Assembly (NCBI GenBank): GCA_011009095.1
Contig: VTPC01000029.1
Location: 102,623 to 166,622, forward strand
Direction: 5' to 3'
From: Ignelater luminosus
Taxonomy: Eukaryota > Arthropoda > Insecta > Coleoptera > Elateridae
Length of the DNA: 64,000 nt
In this document: one piece after another, positions 10,701-23,774 of the stretch
Numbering within the stretch: the stretch's first letter is position 1
Layout: every line of letters starts with the position of its first letter
Position numbers and translations under genes: made by a program
Notes under the pieces: model-generated
What the model saw: only the letters and a program-made list of their open reading frames with translations
What the model was told of the DNA's origin: nothing
Database searches by the model: none

Positions 10701-12724
10701 ATCTATCTTCGGACTGCAACTCATGTTTCAATACAAAGAAAAGGCTTAGACAGACGTTTCCAGATAGTCGCCTCTTATCTAAAATATTTTTACTCATGCG
10801 GTACTTACCGTGAACACATACTACATACTTTAATAGTTGGAATCAATGCTTCATGATAAATTTAAGTCTATTGAATGAGAAAGGTTAGGTCAAGAGCAAT
10901 TTCCACTTGATATGTTTCGATAACGCTGTAATTTGTCGATGTGAATTTATTAACTACCCAAACCCGTCATTATTCTAAGTAGGAATGTACTTAATTCTTA
11001 ATGTATAACTACGTAAAAGAAGACATTTGTTATAAATAAATTTTTCGTTGACTAACACTACTACTAATTGGTCCATTATTTATAAAAATTTCATTATTTT
11101 TCTTAAGTTAAATGAAAGTAAGCTATTCGTTAAATTTGCTACAAGAAATTTCCTCTAGCAGCATTTTTAAACCTTTATAACAAAAGTTTTTTTTTCAATA
11201 AGACCTGCTACACAAGAGTTGGGTAGATTAATGATGTGCAAGTGATTAGTTTCTAGGAGGCTTTTATCCCTGAAAACTTTTACTATAGATTTATCTCGTA
11301 TAGTAATCACAAATATAAAGATCGATTCCTTAAGTTTCAAAGGCTCTTTTTAAGACAGCGTTTCAATTTTGTATTGAAGTTCTATGTCATTCATATACAT
11401 ACATATTTCTCTAACAGCTCACAGGTACATTACGGAAATTCTAGAAGATTTCATGTTCACCATGAGCGAGTATGGCACACACTTCACTTAGCGAGAGTTG
11501 TCAGAGAATATCTGGATGAGGTGGGCACTAGGCGGTTTGATTAGCCAGCACTCATGCTTTCCGATTATAATTTTCAAATATAAACTTAGAACAGAAAATA
11601 ACAAAAAAAAACAACACAATTTCAAAGTGACCTAAATTTTTTGCTCGCCAGTGTAATTAGCCCAGTCGAGGTATGGCATTTGAATAGGACTAATTTAATC
11701 AAGGCTAATTCTTTTATATACACACAGTTTAGATGTCATGCAACAAGTCCTCAAACATCCCACGTTATGTTACCAATGCGATTTTTATTTTGACTTACTT
11801 TTGGTGAACCGGTTGTAGTCTGTAGCAGAGTGTAGTTAACAAAACTTTTTTCCAATTTTCGGGTTGAAGCTTACACGGGATTTTTGGGGTTTTTGAGTTG
11901 TTGTACGATGGTTAAATATGTATAAATGAAAATCCAGTCTCCATTAAATTAGCTTTAGTCATTTGTATGGAGTATAAATTTACACAAGCGATTGTTTCTA
12001 TTGTTACTATTGCTTTTTTATTTTCTGCTATTTTCAACAAGGATAACCTTGGCTTACCTTATCTGTTACATCCTGTATATCACTTACATCATGCAAATAG
12101 TCGTTTTACATACCTTTTTTTTTCATCGTTGAATACTCATTTTCCTGATCCTCTGAGTAGTCTTCCAATTTATCTATTTTCCGCTGTATAGCGAAAATTC
12201 CATCGTTCTTCTTTTTTACTATTTCTCCATCATCCCTTGCATCAATGTTGTTTATTTGTACCAGAAATTGTTTCATAATTTCACGCACATTATTATTATC
12301 TGAAGAGATTTGCGAAAAATTCTGGACTTCATTTTCTAAACTATTTATTTCTTGTAATATAAAACTAATACTATCTAAAGCATCTTTAGTAGCTTCTTTT
12401 GACAAACTTCGTGCTTTTATCAAAGGTATTTTTGACGGAACACGATTGCTCTTTCGTCGTTGAAAAAGATAATCCACGTTATACCTTTCTTTCCTTTTTT
12501 CTGAAACTAAACAGATAATAAATCATACCGTTTTTTAATGCACTGCCCTGTTTTTTACAATTCTGACTCTTTTTTTGATCTGAAACAAGTACTGTATCTT
12601 TTTTGAAACTTTTTCCACTACATCCATTGCTTTGTTGGCTAGTGTTTGAAAGATCATAAGGAAAAATTAAATTAGATGCAGAGATATAAAGAGAAATCTT
12701 AGAATCCTTTGACGTATTTAACAT
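7718..12724 (-). CDS. BAG-domain protein A, probable tail-anchored Hsp70 co-chaperone
   Basis: Exons on the minus strand: 12724-about 12544 (start MLNTSKDSKI, upstream in-frame stop), 12500-12114 and 9129-7718, giving about 659 residues. Exon 2 holds a BAG domain (SISFILQEINSLENEVQNF, then FLVQINNIDAR and KKKNDGIFAIQRKIDKLED), the three-helix fold that binds the Hsp70 ATPase domain and promotes nucleotide release. The helix-3 Arg that contacts Hsp70 in BAG1 is Lys here. The exon 2-3 junction is phase 1 (G/GA), with donor GTATGT and acceptor TTTCAG. Exon 3 is Lys/Asn/Ser-rich, probably disordered, contains an Ile-Pro-Val near its start, and ends in a hydrophobic stretch (VVFQLQMLMLLVVMITIEM) followed by 12 residues, which would make a tail-anchored membrane protein. 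The exon 1-2 junction is uncertain: the two phase-consistent introns are only 43 or 28 nt. It is the first of three tandem BAG genes. Confidence 0.65.
9130..12113 (-). other. large intron of BAG gene A
   Basis: This interval of about 3 kb lies between donor GTATGT at 12113 and acceptor TTTCAG at 9130. I see no other gene in it. The equivalent intron in the neighbouring paralogue B is only 69 nt, so this one has expanded, probably by repeat insertion. A CATCCTGTATAT sequence at about 12068 resembles a transposon end. Confidence 0.5.
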
Positions 12725-14440
12725 ACTGCCAGAGGAACCATGAATATTTTATTAATAATATGGATTGATAATATCCATATTTACTAAGCTTTGATTTTAA
12801 AACCAAACAATTTCTAAAAAAAATAAATTTATTAAGTACATATATATAGTAAAAAACCGTTTTAGGATCTTACCTTAATCTACAACAAAAAAGCGTATTT
12901 TTAATATATCAATTAACTACTTCAAATTTTGTATCTTGTGATGACATATACTGTTATTTATTTTGACATTTCGCTACTATCTTCATTCTTATTCTTAACC
13001 TCAATTTGTTTTTTGTTTGCTATGTAACGACTGAATTCCTTTCTTAAGATCTCAAGGTTCCTTTTTCCAAGCAGTTACAGCTTCTTTAATAGTATACCTA
13101 CTGTGGTATACCCACAAACTAGAAAACGGAAAAACTCAGCCCTGTTGATATTTCCTCTCCAATGCACTTGTGATGTAGGATACTCTACACAACCGTTTTT
13201 CGTTGAGGTGGATAATGTCTGGATTTTCGGCTAACTAGTTTAAATAATTATACTTTGAAAGCGGGCAAGATTTGTATTTGAATAATGACAAAGCGAGTCG
13301 GGGCACAAAAAGGTGATCCTTTTCTAGGTCTAAATCAAATTCAAAAACTAAGAAACCGGCAAACAGTCACTATGCTATATTACTCGCGAGGAGTTTCTCT
13401 TTTTAGCAACTGTATGATTACTTCCGCGGTAAGCAATCTACTTAAGAAAAACCGATCTTAAGCCTCCACAAGTGGCTTCATAATAAAGGAAATTTTACCA
13501 GAAATCATCAAAAGTAGTTACAACAGTACTTGATCGTAAACCGTCTCAGATTGTGTGAAGAATAAAGCACAAACACGGGTTATCCTAGATACTGTAGTAA
13601 AAAGCAAAATCCGAATGTATGCTACAGCAAACAGTGTAGCGGTGGTAAACAAAGCTAGACTCTGTACCATTGCACATGGTATAGTAAAGGGCATAGCCCG
13701 ATCTTAAGCGACCACAAATGATATTATGATTAAAACAGATTGTGTTTCCATCGTCATTCCACGGGGTGTAACTCACTACACCCTAAGCCATCGTAATTAG
13801 ACTAATGCAAAACAAAGCAGCAGATAAAGCAAAATATTGTTAACGCACTGACTTATTATTAAAGAAAGATAGCTGGATGTCTAAAGGAAATGTAGTAGTT
13901 TGAGATAGAGAGAGAGAAGTATTTATTTGCAATCTTTTCTCAAATAAAGTCGATCTAAATATTGAAAAGACAGTTTTCATACATTTTTTTAAATACTTAA
14001 TATTTCATCTAACCGATCGATGGCTTGACTATAAAGATAACTAAGTATTAACATGATTAGTCTGCTATTACTACAAGATTTGCAGTATCAGTGACCAAAC
14101 TGGAACTTTTGGAAACAAACTGGTTTATGAAAGGGCAATGTTTAAAAACTTTAGATTTTCCAAACTATATTTAAAATTGCTAATGACTTCGGTGGACTAC
14201 TAAACCGGTTGTTCTGAGAGCATTCGATGAAAAAAGGTTTTGCTTTATTTCAGTGAGTATCAGATTAGATATTTTAAGAACTACTGAAATTCTGAAATTA
14301 ACATTATAAGTATACTTAAGCGTTTGTTTAATTTTGGCATAGCCGGTAGAATGTTTCATATCACCATAGTTTTCCAGATATATATTATATTACCAACATT
14401 TTTTGATGTTTTATTCTATTAAAGTAAACTTTCTATTTAG
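12725..14440. other. spacer between BAG genes A and B
   Basis: No gene seen. It includes the presumed promoter of gene A, although no clear core element stands out, and a short GA-rich microsatellite at about 13902-13918. Open frames here, such as 13585-13776, show no family signature. Confidence 0.45.
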
Positions 14441-15670
14441 TCATACATGATAATGTACTACATCAGGCATATATAAAAATAACCCAAAAAATACTAATGC
14501 CGTTAATAGGGGTATTTCTAAAATTAATATTATTAATAGCAATCTTATTTGCAGTAAAACCACTTGAATCCTTTTCAAAGCCAAACGATTACCCATTTCA
14601 ACTGTTGGTAAAAATATACTCAGGAGATTGTTTCCACATTCTCTAAAAATCTTAAAAAGTCCACTGAATATGTTTTCGGATAATGCTTCTTTAGCAACAG
14701 TTTCACGTGTACTTTTTTTATCTGAAGTACTCGTATTTCTTCTATAATCTTGCATGATTCTGTCGCTACTAATAAATTCACGGGCAGAACTAGTTTTAAT
14801 TCTCAATGGAGTACTGCAATCGCTCATCACTTTTTTCTGATATTCTCTGTAAGGATTTTCCGTGCGTACTTGATTTCTAGAATTTTCCAAAATAAAGTTA
14901 GATGCTTCTCGATAAGTTTGGAATTTTTGACCTATTTCTTGAAGGTACTTTTCAATTCTGTTGCTTCTGTCTATGTTATTATCAATACTTCTGTTTATTC
15001 TTATGTCTGCTAAACCTCTATTCAACTGTTCTTGGGACATTTTAGAGCTTGAGATATTTTCTGTGGTAGAGATTTCTTCGGTTTCTTCAATTGTCTCTAG
15101 ACTTGACGTATCCGATGAAGATATAAATGCGGTTTCGTTTGTATTTTGTGCCTTATCTTCTTTTGTTTGCTCATTTTTTAGAAGAGAATCTTTTTCTTCT
15201 CCTAAAAATAATAAATTTTTTATTAAGTTTAACAAAAAAGAATTATGTTAACCTAAACAGTTGATATTACCATGTACTTTTGAGAGATTGTCTTGTAACT
15301 TTTTATCCAATTTCCTTAACTGTCCCTGTATAATGAAAATTGCTTCTTTTTTCTTTTGATTTAATTCGTCACTGTTACCTCCATGAATTCTATCTAATTC
15401 AATTAATCCATCAAACAAGATATTTTCCATATCAAGGTATTCTAATGACTCTTCCGATAGACCATTAAAAGAAGCAATTCCCTCTTGAACTTTTACTATT
15501 TCACTTAAAATTGCATTAATTTTTCTTAACGATTCGGCGACGTATTCTTCACTAACAGTAACCGAATCATTTAAGTGCTGGGAAACTGATTCGACATAAT
15601 TGAAATTTCTTCGTTTTCGCCTGAGTATACTGCTTGAGGTACTTTGATTTTCTTCTGTTAGGTTTGACAT
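14441..15670 (-). CDS. BAG-domain protein B, tail-anchored
   Basis: Two exons: 15670-15271 and 15201-14441, with a 69-nt intron (donor GTAATA, acceptor TTTTTAG) in phase 1 that makes Gly from G/GA. Predicted length is 386 residues from MSNLTEENQS. The BAG domain lies at about residues 45-125 (SLRKINAILSEIVKVQEGIA, ENILFDGLIELDRIHGG, KKKEAIFIIQGQLRKLD), and again Lys stands where BAG1 has the Hsp70-contacting Arg. A Glu/Ser-rich linker follows, and the C-terminus is strongly hydrophobic (LLLIILILEIPLLTALVFFG) with a short tail (YMPDVVHYHV), consistent with post-translational insertion into the ER or mitochondrial outer membrane. The tail is alignable with that of protein A (RIQVVLLQIRLLL against RMVVFQLQMLMLL). 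Expected role, by inference: recruiting or regulating Hsp70 at a membrane. Confidence 0.75.
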
Positions 15671-18600
15671 ACTTGTAATACTGATATTACATATACTGAA
15701 CAGAATATCTGGTAGAATTTCCCAAGGAATTTCCCATTATAGATTTATGTTGCTTCCTGAGTTTTTATTTTTTCCAAGTTTGGATAATTAAATTCATTAC
15801 AATTTAAAAAATTATTCTGATTTTTAAAATAAGTTTAGAAAAAATATTTACTTTTAACAGTAATTTTGTGTAGATGTCATTATGACAAATATTTTTAAGA
15901 TTTACTTATTGCCACCTACTAAACTTTCACAAAAGTTGTGCAGGCACATTATATTTTGTAAGACAATGATGCAGGTATCACTGACTATGCAAAATATTCA
16001 TATTATTATAATAAATTATGTTTTTGCGATGCCGAAAAGCTGGTATTTATTTACAGTAACTATTGCTTATTATTAAAGAGCAGAAATAATAATGGTAAAG
16101 TAAAATAGATTCTGAAACATGTATAGCTGTAAATCTCAATTAATTCCTGAAAGTTCGGACAACTTCTGAATGCCTTTCTAATTTCCTAACGCCTGCTATG
16201 TAGGCCACCCATATTTTATCAAACTATTGTTGGCTAGAGAATTATAAACGGTCACTAGGGAAAAATAAATCGTTTTTGTATATCAGCAATGAAATACATC
16301 TTTTGAAATTTTCAGTTTATAAATTACAGTTCATTAATCTATAGACATCGTTGTTCCCTTGCTTTTTGATTCAATAGATTTTACTTCTTACATTTAAAAT
16401 TGAAGAAGCGATAATGTAATAATAATTATATTTATTGTGGGTTGGGTCAATTATCTTCAACACTCTTTTTATTAAGTTTTGGTAACGAACACTTTTATTT
16501 CTTCTACAAAGAAAAGTAACTTTATCATTTATCTCTTTTTTCTATTCCACCTGTAAATCACCTATTTTTTCACATTTTCCTAAATTGAAAAGCAAGCAAT
16601 TTTGGTAAACAATATGGATATGTTTAATATACATACACTGAAACGGATATGATTTCATATCCACACTTTTCTAGATGTAATTCTTCATTGGTTATCAAAC
16701 AAAAACATGCCAACTTCAAAAATCTAACTTCCAAAATATATTTTTTAATTATTTTGTTTAGTTGTATTGCATGAGTACGATGTCCGAATGCATGTAAAAA
16801 GTGTCTTTTATGTTGACCATAGTAGAGTATAGAAATTTATTCTACAAACAGTAAGTTTTGTTGGCTTTTCATCTGCATTTATTTTGTACACCATGCTAGA
16901 GTTTTTATTTCATGGTCAATTTTAGCTTTCATGACGAATTAAAATTTGGGCGCCGCTAGATATAAACATTGTATCGTCAGTGCAGGGTCAAGTATTGATT
17001 ACCGTTTTTGTATGATGTATCTTGTAAAAATCTTAAGTGGTCAGAACACTTTTCTATACGGTAGGTTTTTGTACCTACATACCAAAGGAAGAACATATTT
17101 TCTCCTCAACTTGTTGAATGTTGATCTTGTGTGTCTATCTTTCCTTACAGTCAAAAATCTGGGATCTGGACTTTGTGTGACATTTAGGTCTCCTTGTGTT
17201 TGCACCTAATTTAATTATAGGTCTAGTTACTGCGATTATTGATTTGTCTTCTGTCTTGTTAATGTTTTCTTATCTCTTCATTGAAAAATACTTTCAATAG
17301 GCAACTTTTCTGAAAATTATATCTTATTTTCAAGTACCTATATACGTCTAGTATATCCACTTTTGACGTGATATCTCGGACGAGAGAATAACCAAAAGTG
17401 ACTGTATGTATCCAGAATGATCTAATGATCAGAGAACGAAGAACAACATCATTTGTGAAAATATCAAAAGACTTTCCAAGGGACAACAAAACATTTACAA
17501 GTATACAGGGTCTATCAAAGTACTGCAATATACTGATCTTTTGTTTCGAACTTTCGAACCGTAGGAGTAGTCATTCTTTGACTTTTTTAGTGACATTTTT
17601 CAATTCCTTTAAATAATGGTAATATTCGTTGTCTACAGATCGTTGGAACACTCTATATAAAAAATTAGTCACTGAGATCTCTCTAAAAAATATGTAGGCG
17701 CGTCTGTGTTATAAACGTATTTTAAAACTCACATTATAAGTGCTATTTATTTATTCCTTTCAATGCCAAATAGTAGTCAGATGAGTACCATTTATCTATC
17801 GGTGTTCATAACATATCTTCAGGAATAGCGGCGACAGTAGCTCTAATATGGTCTTCAATTTTAAGATGGCGAGAAGACATATTTGGAAAAAGTCTTACTG
17901 TTTCCTTGGGGCTGTGTAGTAGAATTGGTCTACGTTACGAAAACACGTTGTTTGGAGGTTCACCGTTCCCCGTCGGATAAAGTTTAGTTAACTGGCAGAA
18001 AAATGATACCATGAAGCATCGTTCTCCAGTACCAGATTTTTCCGGCTAATCTTCACGCTTGGTTATTAACAAGCGCAAAATAACACACCCTAAGAACATC
18101 TAACTATCTATTTAGTTGTTTAGATTTGAACAAAAGATAACTATCTATGTTAGTGTAAGGAGAGAAAAAAATGCAAAAGAAATTATACTTTTAGTCTGAC
18201 GTTTGTTGACCGTCATGGTGTTTAATGTTTCGAAAATGTATATTTCTGTGCAATAGGTTTTGTATGATGTGCGTTTTAGGACAGTTTGAGAAAGAAATAA
18301 TGAACTTTCATTACTTGCTTCGATAAATTAAAACCATAAATCTCTTTAGCCGTGGAAACAATCTTCAAAAGAGTATGTAGATAAGGGTAAAGAGTTCACT
18401 TGCCTACCAAAAAAAAATACTCAAAGAAACTTCTTGATTGCCGTTCAACCTTTAAGTATTGTAAGAGACTAGGGATTAGTAAAAATTGAGATTTGAACAC
18501 TAGAATATTCTTGGGTGTCTAGAATTTCGTATATCTCTAGAAAGATCTAGGACACGTGTTTAAAAAAAACTTTAGATCTTCATTGTAGTTATCTCTAGAA

Positions 18601-19626
18601 TACGACTGTACCTCTACGGTTCAGTTCGACTGATTGCCTTCAGAAGTCTCAAGTTTATCAGAGATACTCTAGTACATATAGCTCCTCTCCCTACTCACCA
18701 GATTTAAAGTAAATTAACTTACACTCCGTGAAGAAACAACTGAAAGCAAGTGTGCATAAGCGTGGACAGGTTTATTTGGCAAATAATTAGAAGAAAAATT
18801 ACGGTTAGCTGAAGATGATACGTGATTTGTTTCTTTGTAAATAGTTTCATCGCCGAAAGTTCTAGTCTGTAACTACAACTACAACTGCAATTTTGGGGGG
18901 GCCATGGGCTATCAACGAGATATGGCAATTTTGCAACTGAAGAGTGGATTAAATACCTAAGTGATTTGTATTGAGCAAGCTTAAAAAATTTGCAAAAGAT
19001 TAAATTTGACTAATCTTTATAAATCAAAACATAGACTTTCAGAACATAAGTACTTAAGTGATAATACTGACTTGTTTTTTTTTTGGTCTCTTCTAACCGA
19101 TTTGATTGATACCTTTCCAAGTTAAAATGTTTAAAATTTTTGAAGAATTGTATGAAATTGTACGTTTCTAGGTTACATTAAATAATAAAAAAGAAAACCC
19201 ACGCAATTTTATTAGTAAATAGGTCTTAACATATAAATTACCCAGCAATGTTATTTCTTACAACTAAAAGCTTCTTCATTATTTATTACAATAGACATTA
19301 AAAAATCACGGACTTTAACTGCAAGTGGAAAAAGATTGTGTGATGTACAATGCATTGTTGCTCTAGTTTTCATTTACTTATCAGATTGAGATTACAAATA
19401 TTTGATTTGAGTCATCCTTTAAACCCAATTCGTGATATTAATTTTAAAACTTCTAGTATCTAGAAAAAATTGCTTTCTGTATAACTATATATGATAACAA
19501 GAATTCTTATTACAAAGCAAGTCAAATAAACTAAATAATAGAATAAATACAAACTTCAAACACACTAGACAAAGTATACTAGACAAAAATAATTTGGAAT
19601 TTACAAGACACCTCTTGTGTAATTAA
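15671..19626. other. spacer between BAG genes B and C
   Basis: About 4 kb of AT-rich DNA without a supported gene. The open frames at 16946-17209 (plus) and 17259-17528 (minus) have no family signature. An ATACAGGGTCTATC transposon-like end lies at about 17502, without a visible partner. Confidence 0.45.
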
Positions 19627-21350
19627 TTAACTTTGGTTGCTGGTAGATTTCTGATTTTCTTTAATTTTTTGGTCTAACTTCTTTATAACCGCTTGAACGT
19701 GTTTAATTCCGCTTCTTCTTTTTTCTCTTATTGTTTGGTTATTTTTTGAAGGAACGTTGTCCAATTTGAATAAGCACTTCATCAACGATTCGTCCAAATA
19801 ATAATATTCATCACTGTCGGTCGTGGTTCCCGTAAAATTCGCAACAAATTGTTCTAACTCTTCTATTTCTTCTTCAATTTCTTTAAAACTTTCTGTAGAT
19901 TCTTTTATCAAATCTTCCTCTTCAGTGCTATTGCTGATAATTTTTTCCTGTTTATGGCTCTCTTCAAATGTATAAGTGGCAACATTTGGTTTTGTGGTTT
20001 GATCACCGTAATGATCCTCTACAAATTTCATAGTTTCATACTCTTTCCTGATATACTCATTTGTTTGATTTATTTGAATATTTCCATTTTGATTCTGATT
20101 ACTTTTAATCTCTACATTCTCTGCGTTATTTATTTTAGTTTCACTGATAACTTGATTGTTTGGATTATAATTCTCTTGTTTCTCTTTGTCAACATTAGGT
20201 CCTGGTTTTTTTGATGATAAATTTGAAGTTGTGCCTATTGCTTCTTTTTTTGTCTGATCTGTAGCCTGATTATACTGTAAGCGAGTTTGATTCCTTGAAC
20301 TAAAGCTTTGTAGTTTTCTAATTTGAGTCGCTTCTGCATGTTGCTCTTGGTACTGATTGACTTGACATTTTAGTGATTGAGAACTTTTCAAATTTACGTG
20401 ATGATTCTCATTTTTATTTGATTTTTGTAGTTCTTGCCCTTTGCTACTATTGGTTTCAATAGTTTCTGATTTAATTTCATACACTTCTTTGTCTTTCTTT
20501 TCAGTGCTTGTTGCAATTTGTTTCGCGTGTGTTTTTGTTATAACAGTAGAAGCCGATATGGTAGAACTAGAGTTATCATTTTTACTGTTAGTGTATACAC
20601 CACTAAATTCATTTTCAGTCTTGGTTTGTTCTGCTTGTTTTTCTTTTGGTTTAGAAGCATCTTCTTTACTTTTGGAGATGTTTGGTATATTCTGTTTGTT
20701 GGAATTGTCGATAGACGTGTCTGGTACCCCTTTGATCTCACCTATTGCTTCTTTTTGCTCTGCAGAATTTTTTTTATTATGATTTAGTTTTGTTTGCTAT
20801 GCTAAACTTACCTCTTGATTCACTTCTATCCATAACATTTTTGGTTTTTTCCAATACTCCTTGAGTTTCTTTAAGCGTTTGATTTTGTAGATTTTCCTGT
20901 TTTACGTTGATACCTTCCTGCATTAAAAAGATAATTCGAATAATATTAGAAACATGATAATTCTATCCTACTTACTGATTTAACTACTTCACTTGATGGT
21001 TCTTGAACTTCTCCCAATTTTTGCTTAGGTTTCTTATTTGCCCTTGGCGGGGCTGAAGGTACATCATTCACATCTTCTTTCCGTTCTTGATGATTATGAG
21101 AAGCTATTGGAACTTTTGCATTTTGTTTTTTCACTTCTGTTGGTTTTTCTCTTCTCACTTCATTATTAACAGGTAGTGTAGTATTCACATTTTCTTTTTT
21201 CTGTTTTGAAGGTGATTGATGTTTCATTTCATGCTGTTGCTGATCATTCTCTCCATCTTTTTTAGAAATTTTGGTACGAAATTTTAGCCATTTCATACCT
21301 CTTGAAAACATGTCAGTCATTCCTTGTTTAGTGTTCTCATTTTTACTCAT
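19627..21350 (-). CDS. BAG-domain protein C (starvin/Samui-like)
   Basis: Three exons: 21350-20976, 20917-20812 and 20759-19627, with introns of 58 and 52 nt (GTAAGT/TGCAG and GTAAGT/CTGCAG) in phases 0 and 1, giving about 537 residues from MSKNENTKQGMTDMFSRGMK. The first 430 or so residues are Lys/Gln/Asn/Ser-rich and look disordered, with a PSAPPRANKKPK segment. The BAG domain is at the C-terminus (FKEIEEEIEELEQFVANFTG, YYLDESLMKCLFKLDNV, IREKRRSGIKHVQAVIKKLD). Unlike A and B it keeps the Arg and Gln of helix 3 that contact Hsp70 in BAG1. There is no hydrophobic tail, so a cytosolic co-chaperone is expected. A BAG domain at the end of a long disordered chain recalls insect starvin/Samui, the BAG3 relatives, but no WW domain or full BAG3 layout is seen, so orthology is not claimed. 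Confidence 0.75.
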
Positions 21351-22600
21351 ATTGTGATTGTAATATTAGTAAACGACTAATTGTTGAATTTATTTTCTGT
21401 GCAAGCAATAGAACTTAGAAACTAATTAGTTTAGTATTTACCTAATTCGTGTTAAGGCAATATCTTATCAGTTTAACCTGTAATTACTCGTGCAAGCACA
21501 CACACCTATGTATAAGTTAGAAATTACATTATTATTTAGACGAATAGTAATCTTATCTTTCGCTTTAAAGATAATAAAGACATTATTTAATTTTCTTTAG
21601 AAATTTATTTCTTGAAGTACTACAGATATAAAAGTATTTTTTCACATTGTGATCTCCATCTTTGAATCAGTTTTTACATTTTCATCGATATCAGTAATTA
21701 TCATAATTATCAGATCTCGTACGTGGAGATTGCAATACGCAACTAAAATTCATATTAATATTAACCACAACACTGTAATTTTAAAGGGAATGCTAAACCG
21801 TTCGTTTATCCTGTTAATTTATTTGGTAATCATTGCTATTGCAGCTAATAGAGAGAATATTACAATGTCGACGGTAATTACGTAGACGAACATGAGATAT
21901 GGACTATCAACCATTTGCTATTTTCTTAGTCCTCGTTCATTGTTGATTACAACAACACACCACTGTAAAGATCCTTCAGCTTTTCGGTTAGATATTTCAT
22001 TGTACAGGGTGTCCGAGAAAGTTAAATCGTAATTTTTCTAAACCCTTATTAATTTAACACTTGCTATCTACCTGTTATGCAATTAAAGAAACCAGTTTGA
22101 CACATAAGAAGACATGTTTGCCTAATCATGAGAAATTCACTCTGTAGATTTTCCAATGCTGTGTTAATAGTGTCATATGTATATACGACATCTACATACC
22201 TAACATACGTACTGAAATTTCTTTAGATAATGAAACACGATGCTTTCTTTAAGAATTTAATCAGAAACATTTTATACAATTTTACTGTTTATAAAAGGTA
22301 GAACCTTCACCGTAACTGTAACTGAACCACTTCCCCGGTAAACCACATTTATTTGCTCATGGTAACTTTATATAAAGTTCTTGTGAAACCCCAAGTTACC
22401 CACTCGACTTTTCGCTGACACGTATATAGGCTTATTTGTTCTAAAACTTATATAAAGGTAAACCTAGTACGCTTGAGTTTTATTTGATGAATCTCTTCAC
22501 ACTTTTTCGATTCTTTTTATTTATTTGAGGTTATTGAGAAGTTTATTTACGGCAATACCATATTTTGCTACAACGATTTTAAGAAATGTCTTTTTTGCAG
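21351..22600. other. region between BAG gene C and the plus-strand exons
   Basis: It includes the upstream region of BAG gene C (divergent from the plus-strand gene). No coding exon is supported. A GTACAGGGTGTCCGAGAAAG transposon-like end lies at 22003-22022, without a visible partner. Confidence 0.4.
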
Positions 22601-22776
22601 TTCCCATCTGACAACTTCATCCGTCCGTATAGATCAAAGGGCATCCTGTGCTGGACTTGAAGGTGCAGGGAGAACTGGCCGGAAACCACCCCCGTTATTA
22701 CGTTCTCGAACACTTCCTGCTATTGTCGTACCCGGTGTTAATATCCTACAAGCACAACTTGGAAATTACAATCAAG
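22601..22776 (+). CDS. internal exon 1 of an unidentified plus-strand gene
   Basis: Bounded by a strong acceptor (TTTTTTGCAG) and a donor (AATCAAG/GTAAAA). Read from the second base, it is open throughout: SHLTTSSVRIDQRASC, then GRTGRKPPPLLRSRTLPAIV and PGVNILQAQLGNYNQ. It ends in phase 1, which is exactly the phase needed by the exon at 33091. The base composition is clearly richer in G+C than its surroundings, as expected for a conserved exon. I do not recognise the protein; the Ser/Pro/Arg-rich composition suggests a regulatory, probably disordered segment of a larger protein. Confidence 0.55.
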
Positions 22777-23774
22777 GTAAAAATAAATTTTATATTTATA
22801 TTTAAAAATACAAAAGAAGATATTTTATACATACAGATAGATGATTTAATATTCAGGCAAAAGTAAATTTTTAATGTCGCTAGACCGTAATAATTTATGG
22901 AAGTGTCTTTCCCATAACCAACAAGCGATAAATCATTGTTACTAGTTAACCCGATTTAAATCAAGCCAAGCAGAAAATTAATATGCATGAATATCTCTAA
23001 ATTCTAGCTCCTCTAGAGACGTACAAACATGTCCAACATTATCCCTCCCTACGTAGTATGCAATATCCATATCAATTCGATGATTAAATTTTAATTTTCG
23101 AGAGACTAACCTTGTGTTTACATAACGCTCCATTTCATTATACAATATACTGTTCTCTACGTACTCTTGTTAAGAACGGAATATACATTTTAGAATTCAA
23201 TTCAACCACTTTTAGTATACAGAATAAAAATAAGACCATTCTTGTTTGCAAATACAGAAATAGAATTCGACGGATTAATTTATTTTTAATGTCTTATTCT
23301 ACGTACCGCATAACTTTAACATGCAACCCGCTATACATACTACATATCAGCGTTGACTGAAATGCCTTAAATAATGAAAACAGATAACTATATTATGTGA
23401 TGTGCATCTTAAAAAAAATCAGAAATAGCCCGTGGTAGAATATATACGATATGCAGCGCAGTCCATTTATTCGGGCGGTCTGTACTTGTCTAAATAGTCA
23501 CTATCAATACTATTTTATGATTTCTTAGACAACCCAAATTAAAAGTATGAAAGCCCCGGAAACAGATTTTCATCTGATATTCAAATTGACATTTTTATTT
23601 TTATTTTCGAAATTTTCTTTATTAAAAATTTATAAAAGGTTTTCCTTGTGTATTTATAAAACTTTTGTTTTTTTCCATTCTCCTTGATTTGTTATTTTCT
23701 AAAAACTCTTTGACTACGAACGAATAAATAAAGTGTCCTGTTACATAAAATTCAATTTCTATAAGTAAAAAAGA

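Noticed and set aside
20441..20787. Two overlapping plus-strand open frames with hydrophobic sequence
   Set aside because: They are antisense shadows of exon 3 of BAG gene C, whose Gln/Asn/Lys codons read as hydrophobic residues on the other strand.
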